From Sclerotiophoma versabilis (taxonomy: Eukaryota; Ascomycota; Dothideomycetes; Pleosporales; Didymellaceae): a stretch of 64,000 bases of DNA. This document shows positions 1 to 11,480 of the stretch, one piece after another. The first letter of the stretch is position 1. The number at the start of each line of letters is the position of its first letter. Position numbers and translations under genes: made by a program. The stretch spans positions 1-64,000 of the forward strand of contig JAAROD010000029.1 in assembly GCA_012274445.1 (NCBI GenBank). The letters run 5' to 3'. The notes under the pieces were generated by a model. The model was not told where the DNA came from. It saw only the letters and a program-made list of their open reading frames with translations, and did not search any database.

Positions 1-1399
1 TAATTTAGCTACTCTTTTATTAAATTAGAGAATAACTAGAAGGTATATTATATAATTAAGCTGCTTAGTTAGTTATGTAGAGATTAGTTAGCCTAGAGAA
101 TTAGCTATAAGCTGCTCTAGAGCTAACTAGAAGCTTATTATATTAGTATAATAGTAATAAGTAACTCTAATAGTAAGTAGGAGCTTACTTTAGATAGGTT
201 ATATAACCTATATAGATTTCCTATGTATATAATAGATAGCTTTTATTTAATCTTAGATAGAGACTAATTAAATATAATTAATTACTTAAGTATAGTTCTT
301 TAAGCTTAATTATAGTAAGTATATAGAGAGTAATAATATTATTATTCTTATATATATTCTAGAACCTAATTAATTAGTAGAACTTATATCTATTAATAAT
401 AAGTAGCTAATAACTACTAACTATATACTAAGTAGTATAATTAATAAAGTACTATAGCTATACTATACTAACTTTATTAGTAGTCTAGCTATTATTAAAT
501 ATAGTAACTCTCTAGTTCTTAGAGTTATTATAATACTAGCTTTTATTATAGTTCTGTCCTTTAAAGATAAAAAAAGGTAGAATAAGCTAGCTACTAGTAG
601 TAATAGTAGTAATTAGAGTAATCTACTTATAATTACTAGGCTAGTGTCTAATTAGGTTAAGTTAAACTTCTAAAGTAGTTATAACCTTAATAGATCTTTC
701 TATACCTATCTAGAAGCATATTTTATTAAAGTTATATATATCTTTATTAAGAATTCTATATTTAGCTTTAATATTAGCTACTAAGCTAAACTATAGCTTA
801 ATAATTAATATATTACTATATAGAATTCTTTAGTAGTCTTTAGGTTAACTAAGCTAAGGTATAATCTTTAGTTAATAAGAAGTAAAGTGTTAAACCTAGT
901 ATTTACTAACCTAGCTACTATAATAAATAGCTAAAAGTTAGTTAGCTATATTATAGACTTTAGCTAAGCTAAAAGTAAATCTATATAAAGATAGGTCCTT
1001 AATACGTATAATAAGGCTCTTTTCTTCTAGTTTACTAAGTTTTAATTAGTTAAAGTAGGTATTATATTATAAAGATATTCTAGTATAGTAGTTACTTATA
1101 GTCTTTTTATTATTCTAATAGATCTTAGTAGTATGTCTAATAATATATTAGATTTAACTACTTTAAGAGTAATAATAAGCCTGTCTTTATAAGAAAGTAA
1201 ATTAATACTAGTTAGTAGTAGTATTAGAGGTAGTAGGTAGAATAGAGAAAGCTTAGTATAGGTAGGTAACTTAATAATCTAGGTAACTTAATAATAGACT
1301 ATATTATATAAAAGGTTAAGTTAACTATTTATTTCTACTATATTATTCTTATATATAGACCTATTATATTCTACTAAACTATATATTATATAGAATTAA
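1..1399. repeat. RIP-degraded AT-rich repeat DNA, family not identified
   Basis: This stretch has almost no CpA or TpG dinucleotides and is packed with TA, CTA and TAG, the classic footprint of RIP in ascomycetes. No open frame survives on either strand. A piece near 250-310 resembles the last ~50 bp of the copia LTR found at 21,067 and 30,078, so part of it may derive from a related copia element. Nothing more specific can be supported. Confidence 0.75.
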
Positions 1400-3690
1400 A
1401 TAATATACTTTATAGGTAAGTAAGCTAATAGGTAAGTAAGCTACTTTTATAAAGCCTTTACTAAAGTACTCTTTCTATAATATAAAGCACTACTAAGCTA
1501 GATATACTACTAAGCTAAATACCTTTTCTTAGTATTACTAATACTATATATAAAATAAGTAATTACTTACTACTTTTTATAAAGCCTATATATAATATAC
1601 TTATATTAAATATAGAATCTTCTTCTATATTTTTTTAGTATAAAAAAGTATTATAGCTAGTCTTTCTATAGTTACTATAGTATTATTAACTTAGCTAGGC
1701 TCTTTTTTAACTACTTCTACTATATACTCTCTTTAATACTATATAATCTATAGCTATACTCTTAGCTATAGATAATACTATAGTACTATACTCTATTATT
1801 CTACTATACTAAATCTATTTTCTTTTATCTTTCTTATACTTAGTAACTTTTACTAATTACTTCTTAAGCTCTTATATATAAGCCTTAATAAGAATATTTT
1901 TATATAGTATCTTCTTAGCTTCTTTTACTAGCTTTAAGAACTTTTTCTAAGTAAATATTAGTAACTATATAAAGTACTTACTTATAAGCTTTAATTAGAA
2001 TCTAAATTTATATATATTACTTAGTATTTAGAATTACTATAGTGTTTCTAGTAGAGGTACTAGTAGAGAGGTATAAAATTATACTTTAAGCTAATTAATA
2101 ACTACCTGCGTGTTAGTAGGTACTAGTTCTAATACCTAAAAGGCCTTCTTATAGTTATTATATATAAATATATTAAAAAATATTTCTTTAAAGGCTAAAA
2201 GAAAGCCTTTCTTATTAATATAGAAGATATATTTAAATACTAAGGCTTATATATATTAGAAGTACTTTAGTTTTAATAGTAAGAAATATACTATATTAAG
2301 TAAGTAAAGTATATATAATAAGTAAGAAGGTATAAAGAGAGTTAAGTTTCTATTCTCTAGGTAGTAGTTCTTAAAATTCTAGTTAAGGTAGCTCTTATAG
2401 CTGTCTAGAATAAGTAGCCTATATAACTTCTTCTAATATACTGTTATATATATATTAAAATACTTTAACTACTTAAGACTAAGTATATTATTTATCTATC
2501 TATTCTTAAAGATAGAAAGCTTCTAGTTATATAGGATATTAGTCTTCTTATACTAGGCAGAGATATAAATATACGTTTTATAGATAATAAAGAGTAGAAT
2601 AGTATACTTAGTAGTATAGATACTCTAGATAACTATAACCTACTTCTAATTACCTAGCTAAATAAGGTTTAGTCTTATATATCTTTCTAAACCTATAATA
2701 ACCTTTATTAAGCTAATAACTTCTATTTAGAAGCTAGTCTTATTAAAGTTATAGATATTCTTATTTAGAACTCTATACTTATCTTTTATCTTCTATATAA
2801 GCTTAAACTATATACTAATAACTTCTAGATTTTTTTAAAGTATTCTCTAATAGTTTTTTACTTAATTAAAAGCTATTTTATATTTTTCTATATATAATAT
2901 AAATTACTTAGCCTAGATCTTACTAATAGGTATTCTACTATATATAGCTAATAGTTTATCTATAATATCTACTACTTTATATAGCTAGAGAGTAAATCTA
3001 TATAAATTAAAGTTAAGAATATATTATATAAATATTTACTCTTCTATTATAGAAAGCTTTTAGCTATTAAGTAGTACTTTATATTAAAATATAATTTTAT
3101 TTAGCTAATTAAAAAGTTACTAAAAAGGTACCTTAAAAGCTACTATAGCGCTCTTTATACTCTTAAACTAGCCTAATATATAGGCTTAAAGTATAAGTAT
3201 AATTCTACCTTTTTACTAAATAAGAAAAGATATCTATTATAATAATATTACTTCTTATATAAGATATTAGTAATACTAAGAAAAGGTATCTAGCTTAGTA
3301 GTATATTTAGCTTAGTAGTGCTTTATATTACTAATATCTTAATAATAACCTATTATTAATATATCTTAGAAAGCTTAAGTATAACTTATACTTTAAGCTC
3401 TTAAATAAAAAAATATAAATCTTATTTAGTAATATACCTTATCTATCTATAAAGTACCTTAAAGTATATAAAGCTATTAATATACTTAATAATCTTTATA
3501 AAGTAATTCTATACCTAAATTATAAAGTTTAGATAATAATAAGAAGAGAGTAATTATTAAGTATATACTTAAGCTAAACGTATAAGAGTTTAGCCTCTAG
3601 TAAGTAGATATAGCTACTATAGCTAATTCTCTACGTGCTAAGTATAATCTAGGCCTAATTAGTATAAACTAGCTGTTAGGCCTCTTAGGC
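1400..3690 (+). mobile_element. Fot1/pogo-type transposon fragment (RIPed), split by a nested transposon
   Basis: Positions 1400-1478 match the 5' terminal inverted repeat of the better preserved pogo copy at 25,778, including its doubled GTAAGCTAAT-type subrepeat. After an inserted element the same pogo sequence resumes at about 3330 (the CTTAATAATAACCTA segment) and continues to about 3690. It parallels the 5' part of the copies at 11.5, 17.4 and 25.9 kb. Only the first ~430 bp of the element are present; the catalytic part is missing. RIP has removed all coding capacity. Confidence 0.6.
1479..3329 (-). mobile_element. Nested Fot1/pogo-like DNA transposon (RIPed), reverse orientation
   Basis: The ends at 1479-1550 and about 3258-3329 are inverted copies of about 70 bp, each with two internal subrepeats of the CTACTAAGCTA type. 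Removing 1479-3329 rejoins the flanking pogo sequence in register with the uninterrupted copy at 25.8 kb, so this is a true insertion. Read on the reverse strand through TAG/TAA stops, the interior shows the order expected of a Fot1/pogo DDE transposase: a segment like the 'NFDETGF' region, then 'GNREWVT', then 'NGWTNNELGLEWLKHF'. It is about 1.85 kb, the usual Fot1 size. No function remains. Confidence 0.6.
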
Positions 3691-3699
3691 TCTTTAGCC

Positions 3700-6600
3700 T
3701 AAAAGAACTAGAAGGTTTTCTAGGTAAAGTAACCTTCTTATATATATAGTTCTCTTCTACCTATTTACTAGCCTCTAGTAAATAGTCTATAGTCTACTAA
3801 TTAACTCTATAGCTACCTATATTATTCTATTCTATATTATAATCTTCTTCTTTAGTACTCTTAGCCTTAAGGCCTAATATTCTATTTACTTTTACTTTAT
3901 AAGAGTAAGACACAGAACTATATAATAAGTATTAAATCTAGTCTCTTAGTAGAAGAATTAACTCTACTACTATAAAGAGCTTTACTTTTTATATCTATAG
4001 AGAAATTCTCTATCTTAAGAATAATAGAGGCTTTAGCTACTATACTAGGTAATACTTAATATTTAAACTCTAGTAATATAGTAAATAAAACTTAAAATCT
4101 ATCTTTATAAGCTAAGACTTAGTTAAATAAGTTATAACAGCCTATAAAGGCCTAGAGTACTCTAGTAAAGAATAATATAAACTAAGAACTATAAGAGTTA
4201 GAAGCCTAGTATAAAAGAGCTACTAAGTAGTAGAAAGTAGCTATACTTTAAGAAGCCTAGGCTTAATACCTTACTAAAGACTATAATATACTATAATCTA
4301 CCTATACTATCTTCTAAGTAACTATAATAGCTCTAGTAGCCTTAATAGTAGGCTTACTATACTCTAAACTACTATATAAGTTTATAAAACACAACTAAGT
4401 AGAATATAACTTCTAGAAATATAATTATAAGTATTTTTTTAATAGGCTACCTACTAACTTTCTATAAAAGTTATAGAAAGTAAATTTTAGTATATAGTAC
4501 TTCTTAGAGACTATAAAGAGCTTCTAAGATACCTATTATACTAACTAACTCTATATATTTCTATTATAGAAACTAACCTAAGAGGCTATAAAAGCTATAA
4601 TACTAAGCTTTCTAAGTACTATTTTAAAAAGAAGGTAATAAGTATATAAGCCTCTAACTTAGGCCTATATACTTTCTTATTAAAACCTAATAGATTTATT
4701 AAACTATATAAGGCCTTACTAAAAAGAGTTAGGTAATATATATAGACCTAACCTCTAAGTAATAGAGTATATCTATATATTATCTATAGATATTTAGAAG
4801 TAACTCTTTATATACTCTAAAGAATATTATAAAATACTTATATAGGTAGAAGAGGTTATAAATATTATTTACTACTAGAAAAGCTACTCTAAGAACCTAT
4901 AGAAAGAAAGGCCTATAAGAAATTAAGAGAAATATAAAAATAGCTTAAAAGGTAAAGAGAAACTAAAAAAGGCCCTAAAGCGTGCAAGTAAGAGAAGTCT
5001 AACCTATAATAGCTAAAAACAGCCTAAATAGTCTTATAATAAGCTAAGCTTCTTTTTAGTAACCTATAATAGGTATAGAAAAGCTAAATATATCTAACCT
5101 AACTACTTAAACTCTAATAAGTCTAAGAAACCTAAAGAAGAGTTAGACTAAGAAAAAAGTAGAGAGTAGAAGAAGTAGATCTATACCTTCTTACTTATAT
5201 TTCCTACTTTAAGAAGAGTAAGAATCTTAGAACTCTCTATACTATATTATACCTATAACTTATATACCTACTTATAGTATAAGCTGTTATAAAGTTATTA
5301 GGCCTAATAAAGGTACTAATAAATAGAGGTTCTTAATTAAACCTACTATCTATAATAGTAGTAAAGAAGTAAGACCTCTAAGTTAACCTATTACCTTAGC
5401 TATTAGCTAAAGAGGTAAATAGTAGTAGTATACTAGTTTATAGTACTATAACTATAAGAATAACTATTATAGATTTATAAAGTAAAAAAGAAACCTATAA
5501 TTTACTATTTATTATTACTAACCTTAAGAAGTATAAGATATACCTTAGTCTACTCTAAATTAATATATATTAGCCTAGAATTAACTATACTAGTAAGTAT
5601 ATATTATTTAAAAGAACTAAAGCTAAAATATAGCTAAGTTCTAGAAAATAGCTATAGAAGATACTAAAGAGTTTAAACATACTATATAAGACTCTAGAGT
5701 AAATATATATATATACTTTATTAACTTTAAAGGCTAGAGTAGGCTAAAGAAAAGTAAAATAGCTAACCTTCTTCTATAGTACTCTAATTATACTAATATA
5801 GTATTAGAAGATAACTCTAGAAAGCTACCTAAGTATAGCTTAAATAATTTAGTAATTACTTTAGTAGAAAATAGTATACTACTTTTCTAACTCTTATATA
5901 GGTTATCTAAAGTAGAATTAGTAGTTTTATAGAAATATTTTACTAATTATATAGCTAGAAAATAGATTTACTACTTAAAGTCTTTAGTAAGTACTCTTAT
6001 ACTCTTTGTAAAAAAGAAAAATAGTAGCTTTAGGCTATATATAGACTACTAAGGCCTTAATAAGGTTATAGTAAAGAACTACTACTTTTTACTTTTAATA
6101 ACTAAATTTTTAGAGTATTTATTCTAAGTAAAAGTCTATACTAAGCTAGATATTAGAGATACCTACTATAGAATTAGAATTAAGAAAGAGAATAAGTAGA
6201 AAACTATATTTAGAACTAGGTATAGCTATTTTAAGTATATAGTAATACTATTTAGGCTTACTAATATACTTATTTAATTCTAGGCTTATATAAATAAAGC
6301 TTTAGTAAAGTTAGTTAATATTACTTATATTATATACTAAGATAATATTCTAATCTTCTTAAATACTAAGAAGAAATATATTCTTTATATTAAAAAAGTT
6401 CTAAAGAAACTATACTAGGTAAAGCTATATATAAAGCTTTTAAAGTATAAATAGTATATATAATATACTAAATACCTAGAGTATATAGTATTACCTAATA
6501 GAGTTAGTATTAACCTAGAATAGGTTAAAATAATCTAAGATTAGCTACTACCTATAACTATATATAATATTTATATATTTATTAGCTTTATATACTATTA

Positions 6601-8451
6601 TAGATAGTTTATCTATAGTTTTAGCTAAATTATTCTCTCTCTAATAACTTTAATAAAGAAAAAGCTAGGCTAAGCTAAAAGTAGCTTAGCTATAAAGAAA
6701 GAAAAGAGCTAATATATAAAGCTACTAGAAAAAGTAAAGAAAGCTTTTAGAATTCTAAAGAATACCTTTCTAGAAGTACTAATACTTACCTATTTTAAAA
6801 AAAGTAAGCTAATAAAAGTTAAGGTAGATACCTTTAGTAGAGTAATTATAGGTATACTAAGCTAGTATAGCCTAGAACTAAATAAGAAGGCTTAATAGAG
6901 GCTAGTTAACTTCTACTTATATAAGCTTATCTAAGTAGAGTATAATTATAAAGTATATAACTAGAAACTACTAGTAATAGTAAAAAGCTTAAAGTATTAG
7001 TACTATTACTTCTAAGAAATTTATTTTAAAATTCTAATAGACTATATAAACCTAAAGTAGTTTATAAAAACTAAGGTATTAAACTACTAGTAAGTAAGGT
7101 TATATTTAGTATTAAGCTAATATAACTTTATTCTAACCTATAGACTAGAAACTATAAACCTAGTAAATAAGCTATTTTAGTAGCTAAACTATATAGCTAA
7201 GGTATATAAGCTCTTATAAAAGTATAATAAGGCTTTTATATAACCTTTTAAAAACCTTTTATTAGAAAAAAAAGACTTAAGTATCTAGATAGTAGCTATT
7301 CTTATAAGGTTAGCTAGTATTAAGAAGCTACTAACTAAAATAAGTAAGGCCCTTTAGAAGTTCTAAAAGGCTAACTTATAACTTTCTAAGAATAATAGGT
7401 AATTTAAGAAGAAAATAGTAAGAAAGTATATATAAAGGTATAGCTATTACCTTTTAATTCTAAAGAGAGTTAAAGTAACCTATAGAGAAATAGTCTAGCC
7501 TAGTTAAAGATAAAATACTTCTTAATACCTAAGAAGAAGGTAGTAGTACTCTAAGAGTACTATAATAACCTACTAGTAGGCTACTTTAGTATAAGAAGAA
7601 TACTTAAGAAGCTCTAGTACTAATATAAGTAGAAAGGTATAAAAGGTAATATTAAGTAGTACTACTAAGAATATATACTTTATAGAAGATTAACTTTTAC
7701 TTAATATAAACTATATAGGTTACTTTAACTACTACTACTACCTAATAGGCTATAAAAAGAAGCTATAATAGACTTTATTATAGAGCTTTCTCTAAGTAAA
7801 CTAAGTAGTATAGTATATAATATAATACTAGTAGTAGTATACTAATTAATAAAGATAGTATACTATACTCTAGTATAAAATAACTAGAATAGTATTAACC
7901 TTACTTAGGCTTAAATAAAAGGAATAATTTAACTATATAAAGTACTAAGATATATTATCTTAGATTAAGGTATTTTAATAAATACTAAATACTAGAATAC
8001 CTTCTAATACTACCTTAATTCTAGAAGAGTACTTACTTCTACCTACTATTCTAAAATAGATAGGTAAACTAAGAAGTAAAACTAAATACTTAAATAGTAT
8101 TTAAGATACTACTACTTTTTAAAATAAGATAATTAGATACTATAGATTTCTATTATAAAGTTTATATATAATAATAGCCTCTATATAACTATTAAGACTA
8201 TACTATACTAAGTAAACTATAGTTTAACTTCTAAAGATATAGACTAGCCTAGTATACTCTTTAGTAAGAGAGAATTCTCTTTAAAAAGGTATATAGCTAT
8301 AAAAGTACTAGTATTATAAAAGAAGTATAAGAATAAAATAATTATAGCTAATATATACTAAGAACTATACTAAAATAAAAGTAGGCTACTAATTCTCTTT
8401 AGAGTAGAAGACTAAGTTATAGTCTTAAACTAATATATTAAGTTAACTAGG
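3700..8451 (+). mobile_element. Ty3/gypsy retrotransposon internal region (gag-pol), RIPed
   Basis: No LTR is seen on the left. A basic gag-like segment lies near 4370-5150 and a protease-like stretch near 5200-5500. The reverse transcriptase is clear at about 5940-6420 once TAG/TAA are read as former CAG/CAA/TGG: it runs through blocks resembling 'FVKKK', 'VDYRGLN', 'KLDIRDAYHRIRI', 'FRTRYGHFEY' and 'YLDDILIF'. RNase H-like sequence follows. An integrase zinc-finger and core region sits at about 7540-7960 (an H-x-N-x-x-x-GH pattern, then C..C, then a DFI..LP block). The frame ends at the LTR at 8452 within a block like 'VGDKVWLNARNIKTTRP'. Order and motifs fit a Tf1/sushi-type chromovirus. 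It is non-functional, with dozens of stops. Confidence 0.75.
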
Positions 8452-8556
8452 TGTTACGATCCTGTGCGGACGAAGCGGCACAGTGATTAAGTAGCCAACC
8501 ACAGCCCTCACCCATGAACCAGGGGCGGAGTCAGGAAGGATCTCCCTTTGTACGGT

Positions 8557-8592
8557 CACGTGACATGCTCGTCAACGAGCATGACACACGTG
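8557..8592. promoter_or_regulatory. Two CACGTG (E-box-like) sites in LTR-A copy 1
   Basis: GTCACGTGAC at 8557-8562 and ACACGTGACT at 8587-8592 are CACGTG cores in the presumed U3 promoter part of the LTR. The second intact LTR has the same core twice in otherwise unrelated sequence (22,973 and 23,040). CACGTG is the site of bHLH factors such as Cbf1 in yeasts and fungi. Use as an enhancer here is inference. Confidence 0.4.
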
Positions 8593-8684
8593 ACTTGCTC
8601 GTCAACGAGCATCGTATGTTATCGCTCGTCAACGAGCAACGCTATGTATTTCATTGGACTGACCCTAGTCGCTCGTCAACGAGC
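8567..8684. repeat. Four 14-bp near-palindromes GCTCGTCAACGAGC in LTR-A U3
   Basis: Exact copies lie at 8567-8580, 8597-8610, 8624-8637 and 8671-8684. Each has a 6-bp inverted arm (GCTCGT/ACGAGC) around a CA centre. RIPed LTR-A copies elsewhere carry the mutated form ACTTATTAATAAGT at matching places (for example near 13,222, 13,270, 20,832, 21,008 and 30,405). The motif was therefore ancestral to the family and multi-copy before RIP. Confidence 0.85.
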
Positions 8685-8950
8685 ATTACCCCATAGCAAG
8701 TATATAGTCAGTAGGAACACAACCCTTATGGTTCGTGTTCAACTTAGTCAATCAAGTTTGTCTTTGGAATCTCGACCCCAACTCTCGAGCTAGATAGTCT
8801 ACTCTATACTACTCATTGTTACCCTCTATTGCCACGGTGTTTCACTAGGCAATAACCCCAACCCTTACGGACCTTCCTGTACCAGCGCTCATCCCTGAGA
8901 ACCAATACGAATAGTGCTTACGAGCTTTGCTTGAAAGTACAACTTCAACA

Positions 8951-9900
8951 CTATAATAGTATAAAAGTTTACTAAAACTATAGAATTTATATAGTCTAAA
9001 ATAGAAGAAGTATAATAAGCCTAGAAACTCTAAGCTAATAAATACTAGAAAGAAGCACTCTAACTCTATATAGGTAATAAGGTCTAGCTAAAACTAGAAA
9101 ACTACTTTTCTAATAATTAGGCTAGCTAGAAGTTAGATTAGAAGAATAAAAAGTTTACTATAATAGAAATAATCTCTCTATATAATATAAAACTTAATAT
9201 TAAAAAAAAGAATCTACTTAGTATTTTATATAGATAAGCTCTACTTCTATATAGAAAACTCTTTAGATAGATAGATAAATAATAACCTATAACTAGGCTC
9301 TCTAGTAATTATAGGTAATAATAGCTCTTTTACTAAAGAATAAGAAGTTAAGGCTATCTATAAAGAACACCTATCTAGAATAAATAGTAAGAAATATTAG
9401 TACCTAGTAGTATAGTAAGGCTATACTTAGAAAACCTAGAAACTAAGGTCTAACTATAAAAAGTTATCTACTCTAAATAGATAGATTATAGAAATAGCTA
9501 GAAGCTATAATACTTAGGGAAACCTACTCTTAGAATTCTTCTTAGAACTCTCTAGTAGACTTTTCTAGTAAAGAATACTATACTTCTAAATAAAAAGAAT
9601 AGTATATAGCTACTATATAAAATAGCTACTATAAAGAAGTAGAACTTTTAAAAAGAAAATACTATATAAAAAATAAGAAACTATATAATTAGAAAGAGAA
9701 TAATATTCTAAGAAAAGAAAGTTTTATTTACTATACTACTAGGAATTAGTTACTTCTATATAGATACTAATAGGAAAACCTATTATAGAGGTATACTAAA
9801 GTACTAAAAATACTAGAAATAGATACTAACTAGTTTATAGAATATATCTTCTAATTATTATTAGAAGAATTCTTAACTTAAGTAGTCTTAGTAGCTTCTA
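8951..9900 (+). mobile_element. Second Ty3/gypsy fragment: C-terminal pol region (RIPed)
   Basis: Immediately right of the LTR, a frame read through RIP stops shows a segment like 'VGDKVWLKLENYSTDRPSRK', then 'LDWKNAKFTVVEVIS', and further on a chromodomain-like 'EYLVKWKGY' stretch near 9390-9480. This is the integrase-tail and chromodomain region of a gypsy element. The gypsy on the left of the LTR stops inside a different version of the same 'GDKVWL' region, so the two sides come from two different elements. No reading frame is intact. Confidence 0.5.
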
Positions 9901-11149
9901 TAATCTTCTTCTTCTAAGCTCTAACTATAGAATAGATAGTAATAGTATTATTTCTAATATTATCTTTAAAAGTATTATAGGCCTAAGTAAGTATACTTTA
10001 AGTTATAGACTATATAATAAATATATTATATAAAGAGTTAAGCTATAAATATTAGCTAGACTAAAATAAAAATAATAATTTCTAAGAAGAAACTTATAAG
10101 TAGCTTATTCTAAATAAGAATTTCTTTTAAAACTTTATAGTTAGAGTATATCTTTTTTAATATCTACTTCTATAAATCTATACCTTTATAAGTTATACTA
10201 AGAATATTATTAAAATTCTTAAGCTCTTCTTTAACCTTAGCCTTATAGTCTAAGAAGTTAGTATAGTACCTAATCTTATTACTAGGCTAAGATAGAAGAT
10301 CTTATATTATTACTAAATTTTAGTAGTAATAGAGAGTATACTTATTCTTAGTAGATACTAAGCTAGTAAGAAAGAGAACGTAGTACTTAGAGTTAGGCTA
10401 AATCTTATAGAAATAGTAAATAGTAGTAGTAAACTTAAAAGTCTTATAAGAGGCCTATAGAACCTAGAAATTAGTAACTAACTAAATAAAAGAAAATATA
10501 CTTAAAAAATAAAGAAATTATAAAACTTACCTTATAGTAGTAGTACTTTTTATACTTATACTTAAAATAAGTTAACTTATCTATATTAATATTATAGAGC
10601 TAGTAGTTAAGTATATACTAGGCACAGCTAAAGAGGTTCTTAGGCTTAGGCTTATTATCTATTATATTACTAGAACTATTAATAGTAGTAGTAAGAGTGT
10701 TAAAATTAATATTACTAAAAAGCTTATAATAAGAATTAGTAATAATACAGCTTAGTAAAGTAGAGAAATAGAGTAAGAATTTCTTACTAGGCTATAGTAA
10801 ATAAGTAGTTAGTAGGTATTTAAGTAAAGATATTATATATTATAAATACTTTTTAGAGTAAAAGAGCTACTACTATAAAGCTATAAATAGCCTTATAAGC
10901 TTCTACTTTACTAGAAAAAAGTACTATAATAAGAAAAATAAGTATAATAACTTATAAAACTAGTACTAGAGCTAGCTTTACGCTTACTAGAGCCTACTAT
11001 AGTAAGATAAGGTAAGAGTAAAGTATAAAAGAAGTAAAGTAAGTAGATAAGTAAAGAAGTATAATAGTAGTAAATAGGTATATAAAGAATATAAGGCTAA
11101 GCTAGTTAGTCTATTATTTTACTTTAAAAGTTTATTTATAAATATAGAA
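9901..11149. repeat. RIP-degraded repeat DNA, unidentified
   Basis: AT-rich, with no CpA/TpG and no surviving open frame. I could not recognise a transposon domain on either strand. Confidence 0.6.
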
Positions 11150-11480
11150 ATAGTAAAGAGGTACTATAATAGGCTAGGCTCTAGACTAGTACCTTAGCGT
11201 ATAAAAGGCCTTAGGTGCTCTAGCTAATTATACTTTAGCTCTATAGGTTCTTAGTAGAACTCTAGTAATTTTAGTCTTTATAATAGGCCTTTTAAACTCT
11301 TTAAACTAGAGCCTGCCTTACTACTATAAAGGCTACTAGAAAATTATAAATTCTATAAATAGGTTCTATATACCTTCTACCTTCTAGTATATATATATAA
11401 GACTCTATACTAGTAGAAAGGTATTAAATTTATTTAGTTTCTACTTATATATAGCACTTAGTAGCTAGCTTCTTATAAAA
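11150..11480 (+). repeat. Repeat R1, copy 1 (inverted relative to 34,335-34,690)
   Basis: The block beginning near GGCTAGGCTCTAGACTAGTACC matches the reverse complement of 34,335-34,690 over about 330 bp with RIP-type differences. It ends where pogo sequence starts at about 11,481. It could be an LTR or untranslated end of another element; no family can be named. Confidence 0.55.

Larger units (their letters stand above)
8452..8950 (+). repeat. LTR-A copy 1: intact, un-RIPed 499-bp solo LTR
   Basis: The LTR begins TGTTACGATC and ends TTCAACA (TG...CA termini), and is GC-balanced with normal CpA/TpG content although both flanks are fully RIPed. Its last ~255 bp (from about 8696) are nearly identical to the LTR at 22,888-23,387, while the first ~245 bp are different apart from the terminal TGTTACGATC and CACGTG sites. 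The distinctive part carries four copies of GCTCGTCAACGAGC (8567, 8597, 8624, 8671). The flanking pentamers are CTAGG on the left and CTATA on the right, so there is no clean target duplication. The short open frames inside it are not genes. Confidence 0.85.

Noticed and set aside
8567..8684. Regularly repeated 14-bp palindromes resembling a small CRISPR array
   Set aside because: Spacers are unequal (16, 13 and 33 bp), the host is a fungus, and the repeats lie inside an LTR.
8514..8793. 60- and 81-codon frames in LTR copy 1, and the 84-codon frame in LTR copy 2
   Set aside because: They lie within LTRs, and the last 35 residues are identical simply because the LTR 3' halves are identical; not genes.
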